NCBI GenBank assembly: GCA_022843175.1
Contig: JALHOE010000020.1
Coordinates: forward strand, 1-64,000
DNA length: 64,000 nucleotides
Reading direction: 5' to 3'
DNA from: Deltaproteobacteria bacterium
GTDB lineage: Bacteria > Myxococcota_A > Polyangia > Polyangiales > JADJMO01
Below the pieces are notes generated by a model. That model was not told the origin of the DNA. It searched no databases and saw only the letters and a list, made by a program, of their open reading frames with translations. A program made the translations under genes and the position numbers. Shown piece after piece: positions 28,850 to 38,889 of this stretch (its first letter is position 1; every line of letters begins with the position of its first letter).

Positions 28850-30325
28850 ATGGGCATCTTCGACTTCGTGAAGCAGGGCGCGCAGGAGATGTGTATCGCG
28901 CGGCCCGATCCGGCCAAGCAGTTCATCGTCTACAAGCACCCGGATCAGACCGTCCCGGCCTACTCCCAGCTCACCGTCGACAGCGACGAGTGCGCGGTCT
29001 TCTTCAAGGACGGCAAGGTCGTCGGCATCCTCGGGCCCGGCCGCCACACGATGCAGTCGTCGAACATCCCGTTCCTCGGCAACATCGTCGACAAGTTCAC
29101 CGGCGGTAACCTCTTCATCGCCGAGGTCTTCTTCGTGAAGACGGCGCCCGTGCGCGGCGTGAAGTTCGGCGGCACCATCGCCGACCTCGAGGACCCGATG
29201 ACCGGCCTCATCGTGAGCCCGCGCATCTTCGGCGAGTTCGCGGTCCAGGTGATCGACCCGGCCACGTTCATCGTGCAATACGTCGGGCAGGCCGCCGCCG
29301 GCGACAACGAGCAGGTGCTGGACTGGATCAAGGGCCAGTTCATGCTCGGCGCGCGCACCGTCATCGGTCAGCTCTGCGACCAGGAGCAGATCTCGGTCCT
29401 CAAGACCGCGTCGATGACGAAGCAGATCGCCGACCGCTTCATCCGTGAGTGCCCCGAGCTCGCTTCGTGCGGCCTGCGCATGGCGCAGATGGGCATGTTC
29501 AACCTCAACTTCAGCCCGGAAGATCTCGCCGAGCTCAAGAAGTTCCAGTCGATCCTCGCCGAGAAGAAGCGCGACATCGCGGTGGCGAAGATGGACGTGC
29601 AGGCGGGCACCTACGAGGGCCAGGCCGCAGCCGCGCGCCAGCAGGCCGTGATGGACCAGAAGTTCCAGAACGACTCGCGCTACGTGCAGCAGCTCGCCGG
29701 CAACTACAACAACTACGCCGTCGGTCAGGCGATGATCGGCGCCGGCGCCGGCATGGCCCAGGGCGGCGGCGACGGCGGTGGCGCCGGCATGATGGGCGCG
29801 CAAATGGCCGCTGGCATGGCGATGGGCGGCGCGATGGGCCGCGGCATGTACGGTCAGGGCGGCGGCCCCGCGCAGGTGCCGCAGTTCACGCCGATGGGTC
29901 CGGGCGCTGGCCCGGGCGCAGGCGGGCCGTACTACTTCAGCGGTCAACAGGGTCAGCAGGGCCCCTTCCAGAACGCGCAAATGCTCGCCACCGCGCTCAT
30001 CCAGGCGATGGGTCCGGCCGGCGCCGGCATGACCCAGGTCTGGGCGCAGGGTTGGGACAGCTGGAAGCCGGCCGCCTCGGTCCCGGAGATCTCGCAGTTC
30101 CTCCCGGCGGGCGCGCCTCCGCCCCCGCCTCCTCCTCCGCCTCCTCCTCCGCCCCCGCAGGTCGTCGAGACGTTCCACGTGCAGTTCAGCGAGGGCGTCA
30201 TCCAGGTCACCGGCGTCGGTGGTCTCAAGGAGGAGCTCAACCGCCGTCAGGCCAACCCCGACCAGGTGATGATCTGGAAGCCCGGTCTGCCCGGATGGGT
30301 CCCCGCGCGTCAGATGCTCGCGTAA
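28850..30325 (+). CDS. SPFH-domain protein with Gly/Met-rich linker and GYF-like C-terminus
   Basis: A 491-residue protein. The N-terminal part (about 1-260) starts MGIFDFVKQGAQEM and is of the SPFH/virion-core type, with GKVVGILGPGRHTMQSSNIPF and a helical end (AEKKRDIAVAKMDVQA) as in stomatin-like oligomerising proteins. A Gly/Met/Ala-rich linker follows (about 295-370), then a run of 14 prolines (about 420-433). The C-terminal 55 residues resemble a GYF_2 domain (WKPGLPGWVPARQML), which can bind proline-rich peptides, possibly its own linker. AAGGAG precedes the ATG at 28850. It probably forms a membrane-associated scaffold. A shorter paralogue lies at 32872. Confidence 0.85.
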   Translation: MGIFDFVKQGAQEMCIARPDPAKQFIVYKHPDQTVPAYSQLTVDSDECAVFFKDGKVVGILGPGRHTMQSSNIPFLGNIVDKFTGGNLFIAEVFFVKTAPVRGVKFGGTIADLEDPMTGLIVSPRIFGEFAVQVIDPATFIVQYVGQAAAGDNEQVLDWIKGQFMLGARTVIGQLCDQEQISVLKTASMTKQIADRFIRECPELASCGLRMAQMGMFNLNFSPEDLAELKKFQSILAEKKRDIAVAKMDVQAGTYEGQAAAARQQAVMDQKFQNDSRYVQQLAGNYNNYAVGQAMIGAGAGMAQGGGDGGGAGMMGAQMAAGMAMGGAMGRGMYGQGGGPAQVPQFTPMGPGAGPGAGGPYYFSGQQGQQGPFQNAQMLATALIQAMGPAGAGMTQVWAQGWDSWKPAASVPEISQFLPAGAPPPPPPPPPPPPPPQVVETFHVQFSEGVIQVTGVGGLKEELNRRQANPDQVMIWKPGLPGWVPARQMLA

Positions 30326-30397
30326 TGCAGCTCTAGCGGCGAGCGACTCTCGGAGCGCGCGGCGGCGGAAGCTGTCGCGCGCTTCTACTGCCCCTCA

Positions 30398-30446
30398 AGT
30401 AACCCTCTCCCACACGCGGGAGAGGGTTACTGCTTTTGTCGTTTTC
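30398..30446 (+). terminator. rho-independent terminator after the SPFH gene
   Basis: A perfect 14-bp stem, AGTAACCCTCTCCC (30398-30411) with loop ACACGC and GGGAGAGGGTTACT (30418-30431), is followed by GCTTTTGTCGTTTT. The strong hairpin plus T-rich tract fits intrinsic termination of plus-strand transcription, 72 bp past the SPFH stop. Confidence 0.75.
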
Positions 30447-30448
30447 GA

Positions 30449-30489
30449 TCTCCCGCTCCCGCTTGCGGGAGAGGGCCGGGGTGAGGGTC
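30449..30489. repeat. REP-like element of the GGGAGAGGGCCGGGGTGAGGG type
   Basis: Next to the terminator is a second hairpin, CTCCCGC-TT-GCGGGAG (30456-30471), followed by AGGGCCGGGGTGAGGG. This layout matches the widespread intergenic repeats of GC-rich proteobacteria and myxobacteria. It shares the GGGAGAGGG core with the terminator stem, so the two hairpins may be copies of one element. Confidence 0.6.
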
Positions 30490-30540
30490 CGGGAGCAAGC
30501 CTTCGAGCGCGCGAGCAAGAGCGGAACACTGCGGCGCAGG

Positions 30541-31179
30541 TCAGTCCCTCACCCACAGCTCCAGCGCCCCCCCCGCGATCATCTCCCGATGCGTCGCGCG
30601 AAACCCCTCCGGCCTCGGGGCGCCGAACCCGTGGTAGGTGACGACGCGCGTGCCCCTGCGCGTTCCGGCGAGTCGTTCCCGCGTCCTCGCGATCGAGCGC
30701 GCGTGCAGCGCGGGGCCGAGCGGCAGCTCGCGATCGATCCAGGTCTTGGGGTCGGTGTTCTCGTAGAACGGGTTGAACATGTAGATCCCGTCGAACGGGG
30801 ACCAATCGAGCTCGAGCGCGTCGCAGGCGAGGAAGCGGGTCGTGTCCGCGCGGAGCAGGCTCGCTGCCTGCTCGGCCGCGGCGGCGAGCCAGCGGCGCTG
30901 CTCGACGCCGACGAACTCGGCGCCGGTGACGAGCGAGCCGACGATGCACGCCTTGCCGCCACCCGCGCCGACGTCGAGCACGGTGGCCGCGGGGTGACGC
31001 CGCGAGACGAGCAGCTCGGCCGCGCGGCGCGCGACGGCGACGGGCGTGAAGTGCGTGCCCGAGAGGTAGCTCACGGCGTCGGGGTAGACCCGATCGAACA
31101 CGTCGTCGGAGACCTCGACCCCCGTCCGCAGAGCTTCGCGGAGGACGTCGAAGAGCTCCGGTCGCCGCAGCTCCTCCAT
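30541..31179 (-). CDS. SAM-dependent methyltransferase
   Basis: A 212-residue class I methyltransferase. Motif I, VLDVGAGGGKACIVGSL (with GAGGG), binds the SAM methionine end; motif II is EFVGVEQRRWLAAAA, and a later FDGIYMFNPFYEN corresponds to motif IV (NPF). The substrate cannot be inferred; NPF-like motifs occur in N-methyltransferases as well as others. The ATG at 31179 shares one base with the stop of the IgGFc-like gene (TGATG), so translation is coupled. An in-frame GTG one codon earlier is possible. Confidence 0.8.
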   Translation of the reverse strand: MEELRRPELFDVLREALRTGVEVSDDVFDRVYPDAVSYLSGTHFTPVAVARRAAELLVSRRHPAATVLDVGAGGGKACIVGSLVTGAEFVGVEQRRWLAAAAEQAASLLRADTTRFLACDALELDWSPFDGIYMFNPFYENTDPKTWIDRELPLGPALHARSIARTRERLAGTRRGTRVVTYHGFGAPRPEGFRATHREMIAGGALELWVRD

Positions 31180-32819
31180 CACTTGATCGGAATCGGCGCG
31201 ATGCGCCCGAGATTCAGGCCGCCGGGGTACTGGTAGCTCGTGTACGCGCCGTAGCCCTGCACCTGCACGCCGACCGGCTCGGTCGCCGTGAGCACGTGCG
31301 CGCCGCCCTTGCCCGGTCCGAGCTTGATGCGCGTGACGCCGAAGGAGGAGCTGACCGCGGTCGGCTTCGCGGCGACGGGCGCGCCATCGAGCGTGAGCGT
31401 CGCCCCCATCGGCTGCACGACGTCGATGTAGCTCGTCTCGTAGTCGTCGGGGGCGAGGAAGACGTACTTGAGGCGGTACTGTTCGACGGCGGTCGCCATG
31501 CTCTGCGCGGGATCGCCCTGCCGCGAGCCGCTGATCGGGCCGGCGCCGACCTGGAACGTCGTGACCGTGAGCTCGTGGTCTCCGGTGATCTCGAAGTCTC
31601 CGCTGACGATGCCGAGGTTGACGATCTCACCCGCGTTGATCGTCGCTGGCGCCCCGGCGGGGGTGCTGCCGGCGTAGGTGAGCTTGGTGCCGTCGACGTT
31701 GCCGACGAGCTTCACGACGTGGCTCGCGGCGATGCCCGCGGGGCCGGTCGGCGCGGTGACGAAGTAGCGCCTGCCGAGCGTCTCGACCGGCAGGAGCGAC
31801 TCCTCGAGGTGGTCGCACGCGGGCCGGTCGCCCGGCACATAGGAGCACGCGATGCCGGCGATCACCTGGATCGGGTTGGTGGCCTTGATCAGGGTGCCGC
31901 TCAGATCGCCGGTGCCGATGACCTCGATGGCCTCGCCCGCCGCGACGTCGAACGTGGCCGAGCCGCCGGCCGGCACGTTGGCGATGCCCCCGCCCGCGAC
32001 GATGGAGCCGGAGGCCCCGAGCTTCACGGTGACCTTGGTGCCATCGACGCTGCCGGTGATCACGAAATAGGGCGGGAAGGTGAACGAGGGCGACATGTCC
32101 TCGGCGGGCTTCGTCCACGCGGCGGGGCCGGCGACGCGATAGTTCCCCGTCCACGCGGTGGAGGGGAGGAGCAGCGACGCGTCGTTGGTGTACGAGAAGC
32201 ACTCGGTCACGCCGAGGCACGCGGTCGTGCACTTCGACCAGTCCTTGCCGGGCGGGCCACCCTTGCCCGCGTACTCGATGGCGTTGAACTGGTAGACCGC
32301 CACCGGCACGCTCGAGACGAGGTGATACGCGCCGTTCTTCGCGCGCACCGTCGCGGTCTTGGCGTCCGAAGAGCACACCACGAAGCCGCCGAAGCCGCCG
32401 AACTTCGCAGACTTCAGCTCGTCGACCCACGGCAGGTAGATCTTCTGCAGGCTGTTCGGAGCGACCTTCACGGTGGCCACGGTCATGCCGCCGCGCGACA
32501 CCTCGACGCTCGCTTCGGACTCGCCGGTGTTGGCGACCACGACCGCGTAGTCGAAGTCGGGGCGCACGATGTTGTCGGTGACCGTCGGCCAGAAGTCGCA
32601 GCCCACGTAGGTGCGCGACGCGGCGGCCTGTGCGCACGTCGTGGGGTCGGGGATGATCGGCGAGCCGTCGTTGGGGGGCGCGTCGGTGAGACCACCGACG
32701 TCGCCGAAGCTGACGTCCGAGCCCGTGTCCGCGCCGAGCCCGCCGGGCGGAGGATCTTTCTCGTTGCCGGCGGAGCACCCGAGCACCAGAGCCGCGAGCG
32801 CGAGCGAGCGGTTGACCAT
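31179..32819 (-). CDS. IgGFc-binding-like lipoprotein
   Basis: A 546-residue exported protein with lipobox LVLGC (Cys15) and an Asp/Gly/Pro-rich linker to about residue 60. The rest fits the IgGFc-binding N-terminal-type domain common in myxobacteria, with three or more beta-sandwich repeats: FPPYFVITGSVDGTKVTVKL, then HVVKLVGNVDGTKLTYAG, and near the end VGVQVQGYGAYTSYQYPGGL. The vertebrate name is historical; in bacteria these are surface proteins of unknown ligand. It is divergent from the short SPFH paralogue, 52 bp between starts, and coupled to the methyltransferase downstream. Confidence 0.85.
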   Translation of the reverse strand: MVNRSLALAALVLGCSAGNEKDPPPGGLGADTGSDVSFGDVGGLTDAPPNDGSPIIPDPTTCAQAAASRTYVGCDFWPTVTDNIVRPDFDYAVVVANTGESEASVEVSRGGMTVATVKVAPNSLQKIYLPWVDELKSAKFGGFGGFVVCSSDAKTATVRAKNGAYHLVSSVPVAVYQFNAIEYAGKGGPPGKDWSKCTTACLGVTECFSYTNDASLLLPSTAWTGNYRVAGPAAWTKPAEDMSPSFTFPPYFVITGSVDGTKVTVKLGASGSIVAGGGIANVPAGGSATFDVAAGEAIEVIGTGDLSGTLIKATNPIQVIAGIACSYVPGDRPACDHLEESLLPVETLGRRYFVTAPTGPAGIAASHVVKLVGNVDGTKLTYAGSTPAGAPATINAGEIVNLGIVSGDFEITGDHELTVTTFQVGAGPISGSRQGDPAQSMATAVEQYRLKYVFLAPDDYETSYIDVVQPMGATLTLDGAPVAAKPTAVSSSFGVTRIKLGPGKGGAHVLTATEPVGVQVQGYGAYTSYQYPGGLNLGRIAPIPIK

Positions 32820-32871
32820 CGGTGCCCGAGCGTATCGCGTTCAAGAATCTGCGCTACGTTCGTCCCCGCGC

Positions 32872-33621
32872 ATGGGCATCTTCGACTTCGTCAAACACGG
32901 GACCGAGGAGATGCGAATCGCGCGTCCCGAGGGGTCCCGCGAACCGCTCGTCGTTCATGGCGAAGCGTCGCTCCCCCTCTTCGCGCAGCTCGCGGTCGAT
33001 CCCGACGACGCGGTGGTCTTCGCCAGCTCGGGCCGGGCCCTCGGCGTGGTCGGACCGGGGCGCCACGTCGTGCACCCATCCAAGCTGCCGTTCCTCGAGG
33101 GGCTGGTCGACGAGGCGGGGCGTCTCCCGGTGCAGTTGGTGTTCGTTCGGCTCACGCCGATCGAGGGCCTGCAGTTCACCGCCAAGCTCGATCCCCTGTC
33201 GGATCCGTGCTCGCTCGCGGCCGTCTCGCCGCTGCTCGACGGCGTGCTCACCGTGCAGGTCATCGATCCGGTCGCGTTGGTCGAGCAACACCTCGCCGGC
33301 GGGGACGCGCGCCCCATGCTTGCGCGGCGCGGCATCGTTGCCACGCTGGACTCCGTTCGTCTCGCGCTCGATGGGCGCCGCGTCGCGGTGTTCGCCGGCA
33401 AGGATCTCCCGCCGCGGCTCGAGGCGCGAGCCCACCGTTCCGCGCCCCGGGGCGGTGTGATGGCGTGCAAACGGTGCGGCGAGACCGGCGAGAACGGGAA
33501 GTTCTGCGCCGCGTGCGGCAGCCTCGTGACCGACCTCGATCAATGCGTCGAATGTCGCGCCGAGCTGCGCGCAGGGGCGCGGTTCTGCGAAGCATGCGGG
33601 GTGCGTGTCCATGCGACCTGA
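32872..33621 (+). CDS. short SPFH-like paralogue with C-terminal double zinc ribbon
   Basis: A 249-residue protein. Residues 1-170 match the N-terminal part of the SPFH protein at 28850: both start MGIFDFVK, share an EM-x-IARP motif, and then GVVGPGRHVVHPSKLPFLEG against GILGPGRHTMQSSNIPFLGN. The oligomerising helical region is missing. In its place residues about 200-245 hold two zinc ribbons (CKRCGETGENGKFCAACG and CVECRAELRAGARFCEACG). It may be a cytosolic partner or regulator that co-assembles with the longer SPFH protein. It lies 14 bp before the zinc-ribbon Ser/Thr kinase gene, so the two could work together. Paralogy is seen directly; function is inferred. Confidence 0.75.
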   Translation: MGIFDFVKHGTEEMRIARPEGSREPLVVHGEASLPLFAQLAVDPDDAVVFASSGRALGVVGPGRHVVHPSKLPFLEGLVDEAGRLPVQLVFVRLTPIEGLQFTAKLDPLSDPCSLAAVSPLLDGVLTVQVIDPVALVEQHLAGGDARPMLARRGIVATLDSVRLALDGRRVAVFAGKDLPPRLEARAHRSAPRGGVMACKRCGETGENGKFCAACGSLVTDLDQCVECRAELRAGARFCEACGVRVHAT

Positions 33622-33635
33622 CCTAGTCTGACACC

Positions 33636-35078
<1,443 letters not shown>

Positions 35079-35147
35079 TCCAGCCGAACGACATCGCGCG
35101 TTTGCGCGCGACCGGCGTGATAGTCTGCCTGTAGCGAAGCGGTCCGC

Positions 35148-36662
35148 ATGGAGATCAAACAGCAGCTCAAGCTGAGCCAGCACCTGGTGATGACGCCGCA
35201 GCTCCAGCAGGCCATTCGCCTGCTGCAGCTGAACCAGTTGGAGCTCCGCGACGAGATCAACCACGAGCTCGAGAACAACCCGGTCCTGGCGGATGAGCTG
35301 ACCGACCCCAAGCAGCAACTCGCTGAAGGGGCCGACAACATCCTCCCGGGTACGAATGTCGGCGGCGAGGAGCGCGTCGGCATCACCGAGGTGAACGAGG
35401 CCCCCATCAGCATGGAGGAGCGCGTTCGCGAGAAGGCCGTCGGCGAGGTCGACTGGGAGCAGTTCCTCGAGAACCGCACCCAGCAGCAGGCCCTCCCCAC
35501 CACCCGAGGTGGGTTCGAGGAGCTGCCGCCGATCGAGGCCAACCTCACCAAGCTCGAGTCCCTCGAGGACCACCTGCTGTGGCAGGTCCAGAACTCCGAT
35601 TTCAACGACGAGGAGCGCAGCTTCGCCGAGCTCGTCATCGGCAACCTCGACGACCGCGGCTTCCTCGATCTCAAGGGCATCGAGCGCGAGGACGGCACGC
35701 GCACGCCGGACCTCACCGTCGAGGACCTCGCCCGCGAGGCCGGCCTCAACCCGGAGGACGCGGAAGACGTCCTCGAGCTCATGCAACAGATGGATCCGGT
35801 CGGCGTCTGCTGCCGTGATCTGCGCGAGTGTCTCAAGGTCCAGGCCGAGCTCTACGGCTACGACGACACCGAGATCGCGATCATCGACCGCCACCTCCAC
35901 AACCTCGAGAAGCGCAACTGGGGCGCGATCGCGAAGGACCTCAAGTGCTCGCCCGAAGAGGTGATCGAGGCCGCGAAGCAGATCCAGAAGCTCGAGTCGC
36001 GCCCCGCGCGCAACTTCACCACGACCGACGAGAAGTCGATCGCGATCACGCCCGACGTCTACGTCATGAAGGACTCGGACAAGTGGGTCGTCGTCGACAA
36101 CGACAAGGGCCTGCAGCGCCTCTACATCAATGAGTCCCTCGCCAAGCGCCTCCTCAAGGACCCGCAGGCCAAGGAGTTCATCGGCGAGAAGCTGCGCAAC
36201 GCCCAGTGGCTGATCCGCGCGATCGAGCAGCGTCGCAAGACGATCATCCGCGTCACCGAGTGCATCGTCGAGAAGCAGAAGGAGTTCTTCGATCGCGGGG
36301 TCGCCTTCCTCAAGCCGATGATCCTGCGCGACGTGGCCGAGACGGTCGGCATGCACGAGTCGACGATCTCCCGCGTCACCACGAACAAATACGTCCACAC
36401 CCCGCAGGGCCTGTTCGAGCTGAAGTATTTCTTCAACTCGGCGATCCGCCGCACGGCCGACGAGGACATCGCGTCCGAGGCCGTCAAGCAGGCGATCAAG
36501 CGCCTCATCGACGGCGAGGACAAGGAAAACCCCCTCTCCGACCAGGCCATCGTGGAGCTGCTCGAGCGGAACGAGGGCATCCAAATCGCCCGCCGCACCG
36601 TGGCCAAATACCGAGAAGTCATGGGCATTCTCGCGTCGAGCAAACGCAAGAAGATGTTCTAG
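35148..36662 (+). CDS. rpoN: RNA polymerase sigma-54 factor
   Basis: A 504-residue sigma-54. Region I is Gln/Leu-rich (about 1-50, LKLSQHLVMTPQLQQAIRLL), followed by an acidic region II, the core-binding domain (about 130-330) and the DNA-binding part with an HTH (MILRDVAETVGMHESTISRV). The RpoN box ARRTVAKYRE lies at 481-490, specific for the -24 GG element. The start is the first ATG in frame with the conserved MEIKQQL. It is the first gene of a locus with hpf and PTS genes, as in many proteobacteria. The matching activator is encoded at 43.4 kb. Confidence 0.98.
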   Translation: MEIKQQLKLSQHLVMTPQLQQAIRLLQLNQLELRDEINHELENNPVLADELTDPKQQLAEGADNILPGTNVGGEERVGITEVNEAPISMEERVREKAVGEVDWEQFLENRTQQQALPTTRGGFEELPPIEANLTKLESLEDHLLWQVQNSDFNDEERSFAELVIGNLDDRGFLDLKGIEREDGTRTPDLTVEDLAREAGLNPEDAEDVLELMQQMDPVGVCCRDLRECLKVQAELYGYDDTEIAIIDRHLHNLEKRNWGAIAKDLKCSPEEVIEAAKQIQKLESRPARNFTTTDEKSIAITPDVYVMKDSDKWVVVDNDKGLQRLYINESLAKRLLKDPQAKEFIGEKLRNAQWLIRAIEQRRKTIIRVTECIVEKQKEFFDRGVAFLKPMILRDVAETVGMHESTISRVTTNKYVHTPQGLFELKYFFNSAIRRTADEDIASEAVKQAIKRLIDGEDKENPLSDQAIVELLERNEGIQIARRTVAKYREVMGILASSKRKKMF

Positions 36663-36880
36663 CCGGGCCGGGGTGGCCCGCTTCCGCCGCCTCTCTCGCC
36701 CCTTCCTCCCACCCCTCCCTCAGCCCGGCCGCCCCCCCTCTTACTTGACTCCTGGGTCGCGCGGCCGTCGCCTTGATGTCACCATCTACTTTGGGCTTAC
36801 GGCTGCTTACCGGAGGGAATGCTTACCCGGTCTCGGTGATTGATCAGTCAGTCATTTCAAGTGTCTCGTGGAGGGCTCGC

Positions 36881-37249
36881 ATGAACATCGCGATCACGTT
36901 CCGCCACATCGAGTCGACCGACGCGCTCAAGGAGTATTGTCAAGACAAGGTCGGCAAGCTTCAGAAGTTTCTCCGTAAGCCGATGAAGGCGAGTGTGACG
37001 CTCTCCGTAGAGAAGGGTCAGCAGATTGCCGAGGTGAACATCAACGCTGGCTCGGAGCACTACACGGCCAAGGAAACCAGCGAGAACATGTACGCCTCGC
37101 TCGACCGCGTCTGCGACAAGGTGATGCATCAGATGCAGCACGCCAAGACGGTGAAGGTCGGCAGCAAGCGCGGCAGCATGAGCGCCGGCGAGTTCGCGCG
37201 GATCTCGCAGATCGAGGTCGAGCGCGAGCTGGCCGCCAACGAGGACTGA
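36881..37249 (+). CDS. hpf: ribosome hibernation-promoting factor, short form
   Basis: A 122-residue HPF/YfiA-type protein (also called raiA) that binds 30S ribosomes and helps form inactive ribosomes in stationary phase. MNIAITFRHIESTDALKEY and the beta-alpha-beta layout match the family. The chain is much shorter than long HPF (about 180), so it lacks the C-terminal dimerisation domain. The ATG at 36881 follows GTGGAGGGC; the longer upstream reading has no family match. It is conserved next to rpoN. A 218-bp gap precedes it, so it may have its own promoter. Confidence 0.93.
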   Translation: MNIAITFRHIESTDALKEYCQDKVGKLQKFLRKPMKASVTLSVEKGQQIAEVNINAGSEHYTAKETSENMYASLDRVCDKVMHQMQHAKTVKVGSKRGSMSAGEFARISQIEVERELAANED

Positions 37250-37259
37250 CCGAGGCCTC

Positions 37260-37338
37260 GGAGCCGCGAGCGTCGCGAGTCGGGTCGCCAGTACCGGATC
37301 ATCGGAAAGGCAACCCGCTCCCCGGCGGTCGCGGCTCC
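37260..37338. repeat. hairpin element C, terminator-like
   Basis: The ends GGAGCCGCG (37260-37268) and CGCGGCTCC (37330-37338) are exact reverse complements, and inside CGGGTCGCC...GGCAACCCG forms a one-mismatch stem, as in elements A and B. AATCTTTTTG follows directly, so on the plus strand it could stop transcription between hpf and ptsN. Confidence 0.65.
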
Positions 37339-37390
37339 AATCTTTTTGTGGGCTTTACGCCGCCGCAAAGGCGCGCGACAAGGGTAGGCG

Positions 37391-37861
37391 ATGCGCCTCG
37401 TGGAGATCCTGGCCGAGGACCGCGTGGTCGTCGCCCGCGGGCTCGCCAACAAAGAAGCTGCCCTGCGCGCGGTGGCGGGCCTGCTCGCGAACGGAGCCGC
37501 GGTGCCCGACAGCGTCGTGCGCGCGGTGCTCGAGGAGCGCGAGGCGCTCCAGTCCACCGGCATCGGCGACGGCGTGGCCATCCCCCACGGCTTTCTCGGC
37601 GAGCTCGCGACGCAGATCGCCGCCCTCATCGTGGTGCCCGAGGGCGTGCCCTTCGACGCGATCGACGGCCGCCCGGCGAAGATCATCCTCGGCGTCGTCG
37701 GCCCCAAAAAGGGCATGCACGCCCAGGTCGAGCACCTGCGAATCCTCGCGCGCGTGTCGAAGGTGCTGCGCGAGCCCGGTCTGCGGGACAAGCTGATCGG
37801 CGCGGCCGACTCCCTCACCGTCTATCAACTCCTGAGGGACGCGGACGCGCGAGCACCCTGA
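37391..37861 (+). CDS. ptsN: PTS EIIA-Ntr protein
   Basis: A 156-residue EIIA of the nitrogen-PTS family. The phosphorylated His is His66 in GVAIPHG, and the VPEGVPFDAIDGRPAKIILGVVGP and later helices match PtsN. It receives phosphate from HPr and regulates targets such as potassium transport, sensor kinases and carbon/nitrogen balance, rather than transporting sugar. The TGA at 37859-37861 overlaps the ATG of hprK (TGATG), so translation is coupled. Confidence 0.95.
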   Translation: MRLVEILAEDRVVVARGLANKEAALRAVAGLLANGAAVPDSVVRAVLEEREALQSTGIGDGVAIPHGFLGELATQIAALIVVPEGVPFDAIDGRPAKIILGVVGPKKGMHAQVEHLRILARVSKVLREPGLRDKLIGAADSLTVYQLLRDADARAP

Positions 37862-38889
37862 TGGCAGAGCAAGGGGGACATCCGCCCAGCGAGGGGCTCC
37901 AGGCTGCGGACTCGGTCCTCGGTGAGGACGAGGGTGTCACCGTGCAGGAGCTCGTCGAGGATGAGACCCTCGGGTTCGCGTTGCACGCCGGCAAGCGCGG
38001 CCTCAACCGTCTCATCCGCAACGCGCGCGTGCAGAAGTCGGGGCTCGCCCTGGTCGGGCACTTCCACGGCCTCGAGTCGTGGCGCGTGCAGATCCTTGGC
38101 GCGACCGAGGTCTCGTTCCTCGAGACGCTGCCGGCCGAAGCGCGTCGACGCGCCTGCGAGGGGTTCGCGGGGCTGCGTCCGTGCGCGGTGATCGTCACGC
38201 GTGGCGTCGAGCCGCCGCCCGAGCTCGTGGTGGCGTGCGAGGCCACCGACACGCCGCTCCTCGTGACCGATCTCAAGTCGTCGACGTCGATCAACGTGGT
38301 GCACGCCTGGCTCGACGAGAAGCTCGCGCCGCGCACGCGGATCCACGGCGTCCTCGTGAGCATCTTCGGTCTCGGCGTCCTCCTCCTCGGCCGCAGCGGC
38401 ATCGGCAAGAGCGAGTGCGCGCTCGACCTGGTCATGCGCGGGCACCGCCTGGTCGCCGACGACGTGGTCGAGTGCGCGGTCGTCCGCTTCCAGTCGCCCC
38501 ACGGCCCTCCGCGGCGCGTCGTGGTCGGGTCACCCGCGCCGCTCCTCGAGCATCACATCGAGATTCGCGGCCTCGGCATCCTCAACGTCAAAGACCTGTT
38601 CGGCGTCACCAGCGTGTGCGACCGCATCCAGCTCGATCTCGTGATCAAGCTCGAGGGCGTCACCGAGGGGCACCAGCTCGACTTCGACCGCCTCGGCGTC
38701 GACGAGCACTTCCACGAGGTGCTCGGGGTGAAAATCGCCGAGGTCACGATCCCGGTCCGCGCCGGCCGAGACGTGGCCGCCATCCTCCAAATCGCGGCGC
38801 GCAACGAGCTCCTCAAGCGCGCGGGCCACCACGGCGCCAAGGCGTTCCGCGACCGCCTCGAGCAGGCGCTGCTCCCGAGTCACAAATGA
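37861..38889 (+). CDS. hprK: HPr kinase/phosphorylase
   Basis: A 342-residue bifunctional enzyme that phosphorylates HPr on its regulatory Ser and removes that phosphate. The N-terminal domain (about 27-155) is followed by the kinase domain with His162 (IHGVLVSIFG), Walker A GRSGIGKS (177-184), VADDVVE (198-204) and the HPrK signature EIRGLGILNVKDLFG (about 234-248). All are intact. It is found in Gram-positives and several proteobacterial and myxobacterial lineages that also have EIIA-Ntr. It overlaps ptsN by 1 bp and rapZ by 4 bp. The chosen ATG excludes a long upstream frame inside ptsN. Confidence 0.96.
   Translation: MAEQGGHPPSEGLQAADSVLGEDEGVTVQELVEDETLGFALHAGKRGLNRLIRNARVQKSGLALVGHFHGLESWRVQILGATEVSFLETLPAEARRRACEGFAGLRPCAVIVTRGVEPPPELVVACEATDTPLLVTDLKSSTSINVVHAWLDEKLAPRTRIHGVLVSIFGLGVLLLGRSGIGKSECALDLVMRGHRLVADDVVECAVVRFQSPHGPPRRVVVGSPAPLLEHHIEIRGLGILNVKDLFGVTSVCDRIQLDLVIKLEGVTEGHQLDFDRLGVDEHFHEVLGVKIAEVTIPVRAGRDVAAILQIAARNELLKRAGHHGAKAFRDRLEQALLPSHK

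Noticed and set aside
36740-36780. Possible sigma-70 promoter with TTGACT before hpf
   Set aside because: No -10-like hexamer occurs at 16-18 bp; the region is GC-rich there.
37348-37860. Upstream extension of hprK
   Set aside because: It runs through ptsN in another frame; the ATG at 37861 with TGATG coupling is the natural start.
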